Below are positions 24,156-33,992 of a DNA stretch of 64,000 nucleotides, piece by piece. The notes under the pieces are model-generated. The model worked only from the letters and a program-made list of their open reading frames with translations, was not told the origin of the DNA and ran no database searches. Location: assembly GCF_008629675.1 (NCBI RefSeq), contig NZ_VWOX01000002.1:62001-126000 (forward strand), given 5' to 3'. Every line of letters begins with the position of its first letter. The first letter of the stretch is position 1. This DNA is from Roseiconus nitratireducens. GTDB taxonomy: Bacteria > Planctomycetota > Planctomycetia > Pirellulales > Pirellulaceae. The translations under genes and the position numbers were made by a program.

Positions 24156-25779
24156 AAGATCACAACGACCGGCTGCGGTGCTGCGATACCTGGCCATTCT
24201 AATCCTGTCGTGCGTTCCGCTGTCCGCAGGCGCGGCCGACAAGCCCAATGTGCTCTTCATTGCCGTCGATGATTTGCGTCCCGAACTCGGTTGTTACGGT
24301 TCACCCGTTGCCATCACGCCGAACCTCGATCGCTTAGCCGGCGACGGATTGCTATTCGAGCGAGCCTACTGCCAGCAAGCGATCTGCCGGCCTTCGCGAG
24401 CGAGTTTGCTGACTGGAGCTCGCCCGGAAACGACCGGGCTCTTCCATAACTACGTTGCCCTGCGCGAACTTCAACCGGACATCGTGACGTTGCCGCAACA
24501 CTTCATTGCAGGCGGCTACGAGACCGTTTATTGCGGAAAAATCTTTCACAATGGCGATACGGACGAAGGCGTATCGTGGAGCCGCGATCCGGTCAAATGG
24601 CTCAAAGGAATCAAGCCACCGAACGGAACGTTTCGCTTGCCGGAGAATCAACGCATCCAAGCGGAAGACCGCAATGCGATGATCGCCAAATACGGGGACG
24701 CGGCAAAACGCGGATTAGCCAGCGGACCAGCCTACGAAAAGGCGGACGTGGCCGATACCGCCTATATCGACGGCTACAACACGGAAAAAGCAATTGCGAC
24801 ATTGAACCAGCTTGTTGCTGACAAGGACAAGCCGTTCTTCTTGGCGATGGGCTACAAGTTGCCGCACCTCAATTGGTGTGCCCCAGCAAAATATTGGGAC
24901 CTTTACAATCCCGCCGACATCCCGATGGCCCGCGAAACATCGGCACCGATCGGCGGTGCGGCGATGGGGTTGCACGCGTCGTTCGAACTTCGCACACGTG
25001 CCGGCATCCCAAAGTCCGGTCCGCTCGGTGACGACCTGTCGCGGACACTCAAACACGCCTACCTAGCCAGCACCAGCTACGTGGATGCTCTGATCGGTCA
25101 ATTGATCGACGCGTTAGAGAGAGCCGGTGTTCGTGACAATACGATCATCGTCGTCTGGGGTGACCATGGTTGGCACCTCGGGGACATGGGAGTTTGGGGC
25201 AAGGCAACCAATTACGAGATCGCGACTCGTGTGCCATTGATGATCTGGACCCCCGAGATGAAGACGCGTGGCGCAAAGACGGAGGCGTTGGTCGAGTTGG
25301 TGGACATCTTTCCGACGCTTTGCGAATTGGCGGGATTGTCCAAGCCCGAGCATCTTGAGGGACATAGCTTTGCACCTCTCCTCGATGACCCACACAAGCC
25401 CTGGAAGAAAGCCGCCTTCAGCCAGTATCCCAATCCGGCGCTGCGTGAATGGGCCGCCAATCCCTTGTCGCCCGCGATGCGAGAAACCTGGTTTGGTCCG
25501 CTGATCGCTGAGGTTGAGAACCGTATCAAGTCACAAATGGGTGAGCGGTGGGATCGTGAATTATTTGAGCAACACCTCACCGGATTCACGATGCGAACGG
25601 ATCGATACCGTTTGGTGCTGTGGAAAGACCGACGCGATCTGCAAGCACCGCCACTCTACGTTGAACTGTTCGATCACCACTCTGATCCCGGCGAGACTCG
25701 AAACATCGCTCAGCAGCATCCAGAGTTGGTCGAGCGCCTGATTGCACAACACTCCGCCGGATGGGAGGCAGCGAAATGA
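24127..25779 (+). CDS. Secreted sulfatase, iduronate-2-sulfatase-like
   Basis: The protein has 550 residues from ATG 24127 (MNRENRLDTK), giving a signal peptide ending at AGA-ADK; an in-frame start at 24061 lies deep in the previous gene. NVLFIAVDDLRPELGCYG and the maturation motif Cys87-RPSR are typical of the iduronate-2-sulfatase branch, as are YCGKIFHNG, MGYKLPHLNWCAPAKYWDLY and VVWGDHGWHLGDMGVWGK. All core residues appear intact. It overlaps the FecR/LamG gene by 29 bases and is followed by the PSD1 gene with an ATGA overlap, so it belongs to the sigma-controlled polysaccharide operon. Confidence 0.92.
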   Translation: MNRENRLDTKRSQRPAAVLRYLAILILSCVPLSAGAADKPNVLFIAVDDLRPELGCYGSPVAITPNLDRLAGDGLLFERAYCQQAICRPSRASLLTGARPETTGLFHNYVALRELQPDIVTLPQHFIAGGYETVYCGKIFHNGDTDEGVSWSRDPVKWLKGIKPPNGTFRLPENQRIQAEDRNAMIAKYGDAAKRGLASGPAYEKADVADTAYIDGYNTEKAIATLNQLVADKDKPFFLAMGYKLPHLNWCAPAKYWDLYNPADIPMARETSAPIGGAAMGLHASFELRTRAGIPKSGPLGDDLSRTLKHAYLASTSYVDALIGQLIDALERAGVRDNTIIVVWGDHGWHLGDMGVWGKATNYEIATRVPLMIWTPEMKTRGAKTEALVELVDIFPTLCELAGLSKPEHLEGHSFAPLLDDPHKPWKKAAFSQYPNPALREWAANPLSPAMRETWFGPLIAEVENRIKSQMGERWDRELFEQHLTGFTMRTDRYRLVLWKDRRDLQAPPLYVELFDHHSDPGETRNIAQQHPELVERLIAQHSAGWEAAK

Positions 25780-28541
25780 GCCGAAGCGTCCTGTTTTTGA
25801 TCACGGTTGGCACGTTTCAATGTTTTCTGGCGCCAACATTGTCGGCGGTGGATTTCGAACAAGATGTATTGCCGATCTTGGAAGACAATTGCCTTTTTTG
25901 TCATGGAGAAGACGAGCAAGAGTCAGGTCTTCGGCTTGATCGCCGTGTGAGCATGATTCGTGGCGGAGACTCGGGACTGGCGGCGTTGGTTCCGGGAAAA
26001 CCTGACAAGAGCTATTTGATTGAGGTCATCAACCACGTCGATCCGGACATGGCGATGCCCCCCGATGAGGACAAACTTCCCCAAGAACAAATCGACTTGA
26101 TCACGCGTTGGATCCAAGAAGGTGCCAGGTGGCCGGGCCAGATGGAGGAGGCAGCTGAAGACGAAGTTGATCTGTGGTCATTTCAGCAAGTCGTTCGACC
26201 TGAAGTTCCCCAACAGGTTGAGCGTGATGATGTTGGCAAGCCGATTGATGCCTTTCTGCTGAACAAGCTGGAAGAGCATGATCTCTCATATTCCCAACCA
26301 GCCGATCCCCGCTCTCTGCTCCGCCGGGTCTCGATCGTGCTGACCGGGTTACCTCCGACACCGGAGCAAACGAAGGAATTCCTCGCGGCTTTCGCAAGCG
26401 ACCCTGAAAAAGCGTACACCGAGGCGGTTGATCGCCTGTTGGATTCTCCGCACTTTGGCGAGCGGTGGGCACAACATTGGCTCGACGTCATTCGCTGGGC
26501 GGAAACAAACGGCTCTGAGGCGAATTTGTATCGCAAGAACGCCTGGATCTATCGCGATTACGTCATTCGTTCTTTCAATGAAGATAAGCCATACGATCAG
26601 TTTCTACGCGAACAGATTGCCGGCGACACGATGGGGGTTGGCGAAGCGACCGGATTTCTTGTTGCAGGCCCACACGTTCCCGCTGCCACGGTCGGCCGCG
26701 AGCCTGCCGCGATTCGCCAGGCGCGAGCGGATCGCATGGACGAAATCATGCAGACGGTCGGTGCCTCGGTCATGGGTGTCACAATTGGATGTGCCCGCTG
26801 CCACAACCACAAATTTGATCCCATTTCGATTCGCGACTATTACGCCATGACGGCCGTTTTCCAAGACATTGAATTTGGAAGTCGGCATCCTGAATACTCA
26901 CCCGACCATCCGCTACGCGAGCGTGGTGCGGAGTTGTGGAGGCAGATCGCCGAGCAGAGACAACAGCTAAAGCAAATGGGCGGTTGGGAAGAAGACTGGG
27001 GCGCCTACCGTGAATTGCACTTCAAACCGGTGTCCACGAAAGCGATTCGCATTCGCTTCAAAATGGCGAACGTCTTCGTGGATGAATTGGAGGTGCTTGG
27101 TCCCGACGCTCAGAATTTGAACCTCGCTCTGGCGAGCCGCGGCACCAGGGTTTCTGGGCACCCGGAAAAAGGATTCGAAACCCGGAATCCGATTCAACGG
27201 ATCAACGATGGAGATTACGGCACGATGATTTGGCGAGCCCAAGTCGAAAAAGACGAGGATCGCCCCTGGGTTCGGTTCGAATTCGAAAAGGCAGAGACGA
27301 TCAATCGGCTGCGTGTGAGTAACAATCGTGAGTACTTCTACGAGACCGATTACCTGACGAAAAAGCCAAATCTACCGAGGTATGAGTTTGACGTTGACGT
27401 GATGACAGATACCGGCGAGTGGCAACCCTGGGTCGGCACTTGGAGCGTCAATAAAAAGCTCAACCAAGAGCACCCCGAGCGAAAAAAACTGCTTGATAAG
27501 ATTCAGCGTTCCATCGCGTGTCTGTCTGAAGAGGGACCCCGGCCGAGTTTTGTCGGACGACTGATCGAACCGGAAATCACCCGAGTTTTACTGCGTGGAA
27601 GCCCTGAGAGCCCGCGTGATGAAGTGTTTCCGGCTGGCCCCAAGATGCTCGGCGGTGATCTCGACTTAACTTCTGAGACATCGGGTCCTCGCCGTCGACG
27701 GACCTTCGCTGCTTGGATCACCAAGTCCGATCATCCGCTGACGGCACGAGTGATGGTCAACCGAATCTGGCATCATCTGTTTGGAAATGGACTCGTTCCG
27801 ACGACCAGCGATTTCGGAAATGCGGGGGCACCGCCCACGCATCCTGAATTGCTTGACTGGCTTTCCGCCGAATTCACCGAGCCGACGGTTTCGCAACGAC
27901 CTGCATGGTCGGTGAAGTCGATCATCCGTTTACTTGTCTTGTCCGATGCTTTTCGGCAGTCCAGCCATCCGAGAGATTCTGCGCTGAAGGTTGATGCCGG
28001 GTCGCAACTGCTGTGGCGATATCCTCCCAAGCGGGTCGAGGCGGAAGTGATTCGAGATGCCGTGCTTCAGGCATCTGGCGTTCTCGACACCACGATCGGA
28101 GGAAAAAGCTATCGCATTCACAATGAAAAGGACACCTATGCCCAATGGCAAGTCACCGACAATCACGGTTCTGACACCTGGCGGCGAATGATTTATCAAG
28201 AGCGGATGCGCCGCGTCGACGACCAATTGTTCACGGCCTTTGACTTTCCCGACTGCGGACAAGTGAGAGCAAAACGTCCTGTTTCGACAACTCCGCTACA
28301 GGCCTTGAATCTGATGAACAGCGACTTTGTGGTGGAACAGTCAGAGTTAATCGCCGAGCGAGCGGAGAAGGAAGCCGGTGGCGATGAGGTCAAGTCTGTT
28401 GATCGCTGCTTTGAGCTTCTTCTTGGTCGCGCACCCGATGCGGACGAGCGACGAGACTGTCTTGAACTGGCCAGTGCGAGTGGCTTACCACTGGTGTGTC
28501 GCGCCATCATCAATTCCAACGAATTTGCATTTCTACCATGA
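25776..28541 (+). CDS. PSD1-type protein: planctomycete cytochrome c + DUF1549 + discoidin-like + DUF1553
   Basis: The protein has 921 residues from ATG 25776, overlapping the sulfatase stop. After the signal peptide comes a haem c site, CLFCH (Cys39-His43), and a likely Met ligand in DMAMPP, forming the planctomycete cytochrome c domain. DUF1549 follows (LLDSPHFGERWAQHWLDVIR, GCARCHNHKFDPIS, itself with a CxxCH), then a discoidin-like insert (VRFEFEKAETINRLRVSNN), then DUF1553 (VMVNRIWHHLFGNGLVPTT, FRQSSHPRD, RVEAEVIRDAVL, VSTTPLQALNLMNSDF). Proteins of this build are abundant in planctomycetes and always near DUF1501 genes; their biochemical role is unproven. Confidence 0.93.
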   Translation: MSRSVLFLITVGTFQCFLAPTLSAVDFEQDVLPILEDNCLFCHGEDEQESGLRLDRRVSMIRGGDSGLAALVPGKPDKSYLIEVINHVDPDMAMPPDEDKLPQEQIDLITRWIQEGARWPGQMEEAAEDEVDLWSFQQVVRPEVPQQVERDDVGKPIDAFLLNKLEEHDLSYSQPADPRSLLRRVSIVLTGLPPTPEQTKEFLAAFASDPEKAYTEAVDRLLDSPHFGERWAQHWLDVIRWAETNGSEANLYRKNAWIYRDYVIRSFNEDKPYDQFLREQIAGDTMGVGEATGFLVAGPHVPAATVGREPAAIRQARADRMDEIMQTVGASVMGVTIGCARCHNHKFDPISIRDYYAMTAVFQDIEFGSRHPEYSPDHPLRERGAELWRQIAEQRQQLKQMGGWEEDWGAYRELHFKPVSTKAIRIRFKMANVFVDELEVLGPDAQNLNLALASRGTRVSGHPEKGFETRNPIQRINDGDYGTMIWRAQVEKDEDRPWVRFEFEKAETINRLRVSNNREYFYETDYLTKKPNLPRYEFDVDVMTDTGEWQPWVGTWSVNKKLNQEHPERKKLLDKIQRSIACLSEEGPRPSFVGRLIEPEITRVLLRGSPESPRDEVFPAGPKMLGGDLDLTSETSGPRRRRTFAAWITKSDHPLTARVMVNRIWHHLFGNGLVPTTSDFGNAGAPPTHPELLDWLSAEFTEPTVSQRPAWSVKSIIRLLVLSDAFRQSSHPRDSALKVDAGSQLLWRYPPKRVEAEVIRDAVLQASGVLDTTIGGKSYRIHNEKDTYAQWQVTDNHGSDTWRRMIYQERMRRVDDQLFTAFDFPDCGQVRAKRPVSTTPLQALNLMNSDFVVEQSELIAERAEKEAGGDEVKSVDRCFELLLGRAPDADERRDCLELASASGLPLVCRAIINSNEFAFLP

Positions 28542-30040
28542 TCAATCCTGAACATCTTTCAGCACAAGGTCGGCGACTTCTCGATCGACGTGGGTTCCTT
28601 GGGACAGCGGGTCTGTCAACGGCAGGGCTTGCTTTGACGAGTCTGCTTGACGCCGATGGCCTGTTGGCCAGCGACACACAAACGATAAGTGGTAAGCCGC
28701 CGCTTCGACCGAAAATTGACCCGAACAATCCCTATGCGGCCCGCAACCCTCACTTCGAGATGCCGGCCAAACAGGTCTTGGTCATCTATTGCCCTGGTGC
28801 TGTGAGTCATGTCGACACGTTCGACTACAAGCCCGAATTGTGGAAGCTTCACGGCCAAAAGCCTCCAGGGATCCCGGCTGTGACCTTCGAGGGACCGACA
28901 GGCAATATCGCAAAGCCGTTTTGGGAGTTCAAACCACGTGGCGAAACGGGGAAGATGGTTTCTGAACTACTGCCTCACCTTGCCAGGCAAGTCGACGACT
29001 TTTGCTTTCTGCATGCCCTGACGACCGATACCAGTGCTCACCCACAAGGTGAGAACTTCATGAACACCGGCTTCACGATGGAGGGGTTTCCGTCGTTTGG
29101 AGCCTGGGTGACGTACGCGCTGGGGACTGAGAATCAAGAGTTGCCCGCGTTCGTTGCCATCAACGACCCACGCGGTCTCGCACGGAGCGGAAAGAACAAT
29201 TTTGGCAACGGTTTCCTCCCTGCCGCGTTTCAAGGAACGGACTTCACGGCAAAGAACCCACCGAATAATCTGCGACGACCGGCTGAGTTCAGCGGCGAGG
29301 CGGATCGGGGAACGGTTCAATTGCTCAAGCGTCTCAATGCGAAGCATCTTGAAATGTACCCGGGCGATGCGAACCTGGCGGGCCGAATTGCAAGTTACGA
29401 ATTGGCAGGCCGAATGCAGACATCGGTTCCCGAAGTGATGGATCTGTCGGGCGAAACCGAGTCCACGCTCAAGGCATATGGCGTCGAAGGCGGCAGCGAA
29501 TTGCGGGGGCACTACGCTAGAAACTGTATTCTCGCCCGCCGGTTGTTGGAACAAGGCGTCCGAGTCGTCCAACTCTTTAATGGCAGTGACCCCGCAGGCG
29601 GCAACGGCATCACGAACTGGGACTCCCATTCCAATATTGCCGAAACGCACGCGATGCAAGCCGAGATCATGGATCAGCCAACGGCTGCCTTGCTCGCCGA
29701 TTTAAAACAGCGAGGCCTGCTGGAACACACACTCGTGGTGTGGGCGACGGAGTTCGGCCGTATGCCATTCCTGCAGGCTAACGGCACGGGTCGCGACCAC
29801 AATCCGAGCGCGTTCACGTGTTTTCTTGCCGGCGCAGGGGTGAAGAGCGGCTTTAGTTACGGCGAAAGCGACGAGTTCGGTTTTAAAACCGCCGTGAATG
29901 AAACCACCGTCTATGATTTCAACGCAACGATCCTGCATCTGATGGGGCTCCATCACGAACGACTGACATACTACCACAACGGTCTGGAACGTCGCCTTAC
30001 CAACGTACACGGACACGTCATTGAAGACGTGCTCGCGTAG
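28538..30040 (+). CDS. DUF1501 family protein with Tat signal
   Basis: The protein has 500 residues from ATG 28538, overlapping the PSD1 stop by 4 bases. The N-terminus carries a twin-arginine signal (LLDRRGFLGTAGLSTAGLAL). DUF1501 marks are the segment PGAVSHVDTFDYKP, LPHLARQVDDFCFLHALTTD, GVRVVQLFNG with WDSHSNIAETHAMQ, and VVWATEFGRMPF followed by GRDHNPSAFT. The fold belongs to the alkaline-phosphatase/sulfatase superfamily. It is invariably paired with a PSD1 protein in planctomycetes. Its substrate is unknown; the operon suggests a polysaccharide-related job. Confidence 0.93.
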   Translation: MINPEHLSAQGRRLLDRRGFLGTAGLSTAGLALTSLLDADGLLASDTQTISGKPPLRPKIDPNNPYAARNPHFEMPAKQVLVIYCPGAVSHVDTFDYKPELWKLHGQKPPGIPAVTFEGPTGNIAKPFWEFKPRGETGKMVSELLPHLARQVDDFCFLHALTTDTSAHPQGENFMNTGFTMEGFPSFGAWVTYALGTENQELPAFVAINDPRGLARSGKNNFGNGFLPAAFQGTDFTAKNPPNNLRRPAEFSGEADRGTVQLLKRLNAKHLEMYPGDANLAGRIASYELAGRMQTSVPEVMDLSGETESTLKAYGVEGGSELRGHYARNCILARRLLEQGVRVVQLFNGSDPAGGNGITNWDSHSNIAETHAMQAEIMDQPTAALLADLKQRGLLEHTLVVWATEFGRMPFLQANGTGRDHNPSAFTCFLAGAGVKSGFSYGESDEFGFKTAVNETTVYDFNATILHLMGLHHERLTYYHNGLERRLTNVHGHVIEDVLA

Positions 30041-30201
30041 CTCCAGATTCGACCTTTCCGCCCGCTCCGAGTGCATTGTCGCAGTAAAAGCAGTATCACC
30101 TTCTTTGCGACGCCACTGCAAAATCTTTAGCCAGCGAGCGACTCACCGTGATGGTCACTACTTCACTCCTCGCGAAGACATGTGCTCGCTACGGACAAGT
30201 T

Positions 30202-31089
30202 ATGCGACGATTTGTTTACGTCCTTGCGCTCATTGCCTTCGCCAGCCATCCTGTCATTGCCCAACAGCCCGTATCAGAGATCAACTCAGATAAGACTTGG
30301 GGAATTCGATGGGCCGCATCCGACGAGTTCTCCGGTGACAGCCTCGATTGGAGGAAATGGGTAGAACAAAGCGGGTTACCAGAGACATCATCATGGAACT
30401 GGGACAATGCGGAAAATATCAAGCTTGCCGATGGAAATGCGAAAATCTCACTGCGGTACGGTCCGAAAGACGGCCGCCATTTCTCATCGGGCATTTTGAA
30501 GTCGTATCGAACCTTCACCTACGGCTATTTTGAGGCGCGGATCCAGGGCATCGGATGGAATGCTTCCGGAGCGTGTCCGGCCTTTTGGCTTTTCAGTGGC
30601 TTCGATGATGATGTGGCAGAAGGCGAGACCATTTACTGCGAAATCGATGTAGTGGAATTACAGCAACTCGATTGGTATCAGGGCCATCAAGATGACGCAC
30701 ATGATATCGATCTGAACCTGCATTGCGTTGTCAAGCAGAACGGGGCTCGGCAATGGCGACGCCCAAAGCGTTTCCCGGATCACCAACTGGGTAAATGGAG
30801 AGCGTCTTGGCATCCGGGCGATGGGTTCCACGTCTACGGATGTGAGGTCAATCGCGAAGAAATCATCTGGTTTATCGACGGAGCAGAAATCGCTCGAAAA
30901 CCCAATACAAACTGGCATGGAGAAAAACACGTCGCTGTTTCACTCGGATTGCGAAAGCCCTTCGTGACTTTCCACAACAACCGAAATCTGCCAGTGGATC
31001 CGATGCAATCGCCCGAAGTGAAATCGCGATTGAAGGAGTTTCCGGTCTCAATGCTCGTCGATTATGTAAGAGTCTGGGAAGGGGAGTAA
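30202..31089 (+). CDS. Secreted glycoside hydrolase family 16
   Basis: The protein has 295 residues from ATG 30202 (MRRFVYVLALIAFAS), giving a signal peptide to about VIA-QQ; a longer frame from 30148 lacks this. The GH16 catalytic motif ExDxxE is EIDVVE at residues 147-152, with the upstream strand GYFEARIQGIGWNASGACPAFWLFSG and downstream DIDLNLHCVV, VYGCEVNREEIIWFIDGAEI and MLVDYVRVWE. The layout is near agarase, porphyranase or carrageenase-type GH16 enzymes, but I cannot assign a subfamily. About 160 bp separate it from the DUF1501 gene. With the sulfatase upstream it supports breakdown of a sulfated algal galactan. Confidence 0.9.
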   Translation: MRRFVYVLALIAFASHPVIAQQPVSEINSDKTWGIRWAASDEFSGDSLDWRKWVEQSGLPETSSWNWDNAENIKLADGNAKISLRYGPKDGRHFSSGILKSYRTFTYGYFEARIQGIGWNASGACPAFWLFSGFDDDVAEGETIYCEIDVVELQQLDWYQGHQDDAHDIDLNLHCVVKQNGARQWRRPKRFPDHQLGKWRASWHPGDGFHVYGCEVNREEIIWFIDGAEIARKPNTNWHGEKHVAVSLGLRKPFVTFHNNRNLPVDPMQSPEVKSRLKEFPVSMLVDYVRVWEGE

Positions 31090-31149
31090 AAATCTCTTTG
31101 ATGCGTGAAGCGTATGGGGAGGCGAGGCAAAACGAGCGTGGTTGAACCA

Positions 31150-31371
31150 GCCTCCGCGTGTTTAACGACTCGTGTCGGCTTGAACGACCGATGGTATTCC
31201 CATCAACTTGATGATGGTGGTGTTGGTCGACGGTCGCCCGTTGCTCTACCTCCGGCCGTCGATTTCCGCCCGTGCATTAGCGTGCCCGAACGACGCCACT
31301 CGACAATCGGCCTCTCCGTGCAATCGGCCGATGCGGTGATCGCAAGGTTCAATGAGGCGGCCAGTCGCTAA
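31150..31371 (+). pseudogene. Possible remnant of an IS3-type transposase C-terminus
   Basis: In the plus frame near 31285-31371 the residues PERRHSTIGLSVQSADAVIA then RFNEAASR resemble the C-terminal end of IS3-family OrfB (usual form RRHSTIGYLSPxDYE). Upstream the frame has no transposase core, so this can only be a decayed tail. The short match could also be chance. The remaining intergenic DNA between 31090 and 31367 shows nothing else. Confidence 0.3.
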
Positions 31372-32552
31372 CCGGTCCACCAACGCAACCATCGCAGCAA
31401 GGGTCTTGAGCTCCGCTCGCGCGGCGTTTGCCGGGAACGCACGACCGTTCGCAGTTCCTGTTCGTAGGCGTCCACCATGGCGTCCCAGCCGAAATCTTCC
31501 ACGACGGATCTACCGGCTCGCCCCAGTCGTTCACGCTCCGCCGGTTCGTTGACCCAGCGCTGCAATCCTTCGCGCAGTCCTTCGACCGACGGCTCGACGA
31601 GCAAACCATTCATGCCGTGTTGAATGATCGCACGCGGTCCACTCTCGCAATCCACGCTGATACACGGCACTCCCAAGGCCATGGCCTCCAACAGTGCCGA
31701 CGGAAACCCTTCGTATCGGCTGGGCAGACAGAACACGGTGGCTTCGGACAACGGCTGCCAGATCGGGCGAACCCAGCCGGGGAGTGCCACACGATCGGCG
31801 ATTCCCAACTGATCGGCCTGCTGCAGGAGTTGCTCCCGTTCGGATCCTTCGCCATAGATCAGCAGCCGCCAAGATGCATCCTGCTCGGAGAATCCGGCGA
31901 ATGCTTCGATCAAGCGATCGAAGCCTTTCTCCGGTTCCAAACGGCCCACACCGACGATGGTTTTTCGCTCCGCCGCTGCGACACGATCTGATTCCAGCGG
32001 CGGCGGATCGACGGCGGACGGAATGACGATCACCCGATCACACAAGCGTCGCAAAAACCTGGCGGATGTTTCCGTCAGGGCGATCGCCGAAGACGATCGA
32101 TGGTAGACACGGCGCCGCAGGGAATTCCAAAGCATCCCGAGCGACTGTTGGGCAGGATCGCTTCGCTCACAAATGACGATCGGTGGCGACCGGCGCGACG
32201 CCGACATCAGGACATCGATGTTGTTGCGGTCACAAAAAGAGAGCACAACGTCGGGAGATTCCGATGCCATGACACGCGCCACCGCGCGATGGCGTCGGCG
32301 GACCTGCATCCACTTTCCCGGCCGCCAGGTTGCATCATGCCGAAGTTCCAAACACCGCCGTCGCACCTCCGGGTCGAGCGGATAGCGATCCCCGCCAGTG
32401 TCCGCGTACGTGACCAGGGTCACGCGATGCTGACGCCGGGCCAGTCGCGAAGCCAACCCGGCCATGACGCGTTCCGCACCGCCACCGTCAAGTGAGTGGA
32501 TGACGCACAGGATGGACAGGGGTGTCGACTCGGCATCTTGCCGCTCGTTCAC
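31368..32552 (-). CDS. Glycosyltransferase family 4
   Basis: The protein has 394 residues with the GT-B architecture. The N-terminal domain begins ILCVIHSLDGGGAERVMAGL; the C-terminal donor-binding domain has IVGVGRLEPEKGFDRLIEAF, LLIYGEGSEREQLLQQA, LPGWVRP and the E-x7-E motif SRYEGFPSALLEAMALG. It transfers a sugar from a nucleotide donor, probably for envelope polysaccharide or glycan synthesis. It follows the hypothetical gene at 32592 by 39 bp and is probably in its operon. Confidence 0.93.
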   Translation of the reverse strand: MNERQDAESTPLSILCVIHSLDGGGAERVMAGLASRLARRQHRVTLVTYADTGGDRYPLDPEVRRRCLELRHDATWRPGKWMQVRRRHRAVARVMASESPDVVLSFCDRNNIDVLMSASRRSPPIVICERSDPAQQSLGMLWNSLRRRVYHRSSSAIALTETSARFLRRLCDRVIVIPSAVDPPPLESDRVAAAERKTIVGVGRLEPEKGFDRLIEAFAGFSEQDASWRLLIYGEGSEREQLLQQADQLGIADRVALPGWVRPIWQPLSEATVFCLPSRYEGFPSALLEAMALGVPCISVDCESGPRAIIQHGMNGLLVEPSVEGLREGLQRWVNEPAERERLGRAGRSVVEDFGWDAMVDAYEQELRTVVRSRQTPRERSSRPLLRWLRWWTG

Positions 32553-32591
32553 ATCGGCTTCCTTCAGGCAGTTCGTACCAGTCGAAACGCG

Positions 32592-33617
32592 CTAAATGGT
32601 TTCCGGTTCCGCTGCGGGACTGGGCAGGATCTCCACACCCTCTTGCAATTCCGACTCCGGCTCAACCGCCGGGGTTTCGGCCGACGGCTGGCTTTCGTCC
32701 GAGGGTTCCACCGGAAGTTCCCATTCCAGGGCTTCGGTCGACGGGATTGGACCGGACGGTACCGGTGTCTCCTGAACCAGTTCACTCAGACGAAGTCGGG
32801 TGCTCTCGAATCCGGGAAGCCGGGCGATGTGGCGCAGTTCCGCATTGCGTTTGACGCCGTTGTAGCGTCCCAGCAAATCGTTGAGCTGGTCCAGCGACTG
32901 TCCAGCATCCACGGCGTTGATCACCGCCATGGGGTCCAGGAAGTCCATCCAAATCTGGCCCTGCTCTCCTTGGCGCTGCAACGAGCGAAGCAACAGTTCC
33001 GCTGATTCACGTAGCGTCGCGGGCGAAGAGAATGGATCGATCTCCGCATACTCGGTCGGCAACGGGTCGGTCAGTTCCGGAATCCCGCCGTTCTCTCCCG
33101 GCGAGTAGGAAGGCCCAAAGTATTGACCCGTGATCGGCGGGTCAGAGATCGACGGTCGATAAGAGCGGACGATGGCGTTCGGCGGCGCGCTGCGATAGCG
33201 GTCGCCATACCACGGCGAGCCGTATCGATCGTCGCTCAATCCGCGATACCGCAGCGACGACCGATAGCCGTCGTAAGGATAACCGTAACCATAATCGGGA
33301 TAATCCGGCCAATCGTAGCGTGGGATCGAGGCGCCGATGGACAGCGAAAAGAAGGGAGCGCGGATTCGCAGCCCACGCGACCGCGGGGCGAGTGCGGGTG
33401 ACCCCCACATCGGCGGCATCAGCCAGGGATCGGTTGCTGAGGGTGGTGGCAACACCGGGATCCCCGCCGGAACCGCGACCACGCTGCGACGCGAATAAAT
33501 GACTTGGCCGCAAACGAAGTCGACACCGGTCGTAAAAAGAAAAAACATCGCCAGCAGCGGAACCGTCCAGCGAAATCCCACCGTGGTCCGGCGGAACGAA
33601 CGATCGTTGCTATTCAT
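32592..33617 (-). CDS. Hypothetical secreted Pro/Tyr/Arg-rich protein
   Basis: The protein has 341 residues from ATG 33615-33617 (MNSNDRSFRR); the longer frame upstream is less likely. One hydrophobic helix, WTVPLLAMFFLFTTGVDFVC, acts as signal peptide or anchor. A Tyr/Asp/Gly/Pro-rich region follows (RYDWPDYPDYGYGYPYDGY), then an acidic helical segment (TLRESAELLLRSLQRQGEQG, QIWMDFLDPMAVINAVDAGQ) and an acidic Pro/Glu/Ser tail. No family is recognised. The build is common among planctomycete envelope proteins. It is upstream of the GT4 gene. Confidence 0.7.
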   Translation of the reverse strand: MNSNDRSFRRTTVGFRWTVPLLAMFFLFTTGVDFVCGQVIYSRRSVVAVPAGIPVLPPPSATDPWLMPPMWGSPALAPRSRGLRIRAPFFSLSIGASIPRYDWPDYPDYGYGYPYDGYRSSLRYRGLSDDRYGSPWYGDRYRSAPPNAIVRSYRPSISDPPITGQYFGPSYSPGENGGIPELTDPLPTEYAEIDPFSSPATLRESAELLLRSLQRQGEQGQIWMDFLDPMAVINAVDAGQSLDQLNDLLGRYNGVKRNAELRHIARLPGFESTRLRLSELVQETPVPSGPIPSTEALEWELPVEPSDESQPSAETPAVEPESELQEGVEILPSPAAEPETI

Positions 33618-33992
33618 CACGAATCGTGCCTGATACAGGAGTGAGAGCAGAATGTAACCCACCAGTCTAACTTTCTTTTTGTGACGATACGCCAACGCGT
33701 TGCGAATTTGCGGGCGGATTTGGGCGCTTCAAAGCCGTAAATTGCCATCTTTTCCTGGTTTCGGTGGCTCAAATCCACCATGCGCCGCACTTGAGGCGGT
33801 GAGTCACTTGTTAAGCTAGGCGGCCGCCAGACAGTGCCGTGTGATCCGTGCGCGTTTCCAGGTACCGACTTCGCCAGAGCGCATGGCATGTCACCAACAC
33901 CCGAACCAACGGTGAAGGGTGACGGTCGACATCAATCGGTTCGTCCACTGCCTGCTCCCTCCTTCACGCCCCACCTGTCAGAGGAATATCCG
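33618..33992. other. Divergent intergenic region
   Basis: About 375 bases between the hypothetical gene (minus) and the oxidoreductase gene (plus). It should carry both promoters. I found no recognisable operator or structured RNA, only a weak GGTGG/CCACC stem near 33765-33781. Confidence 0.4.
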
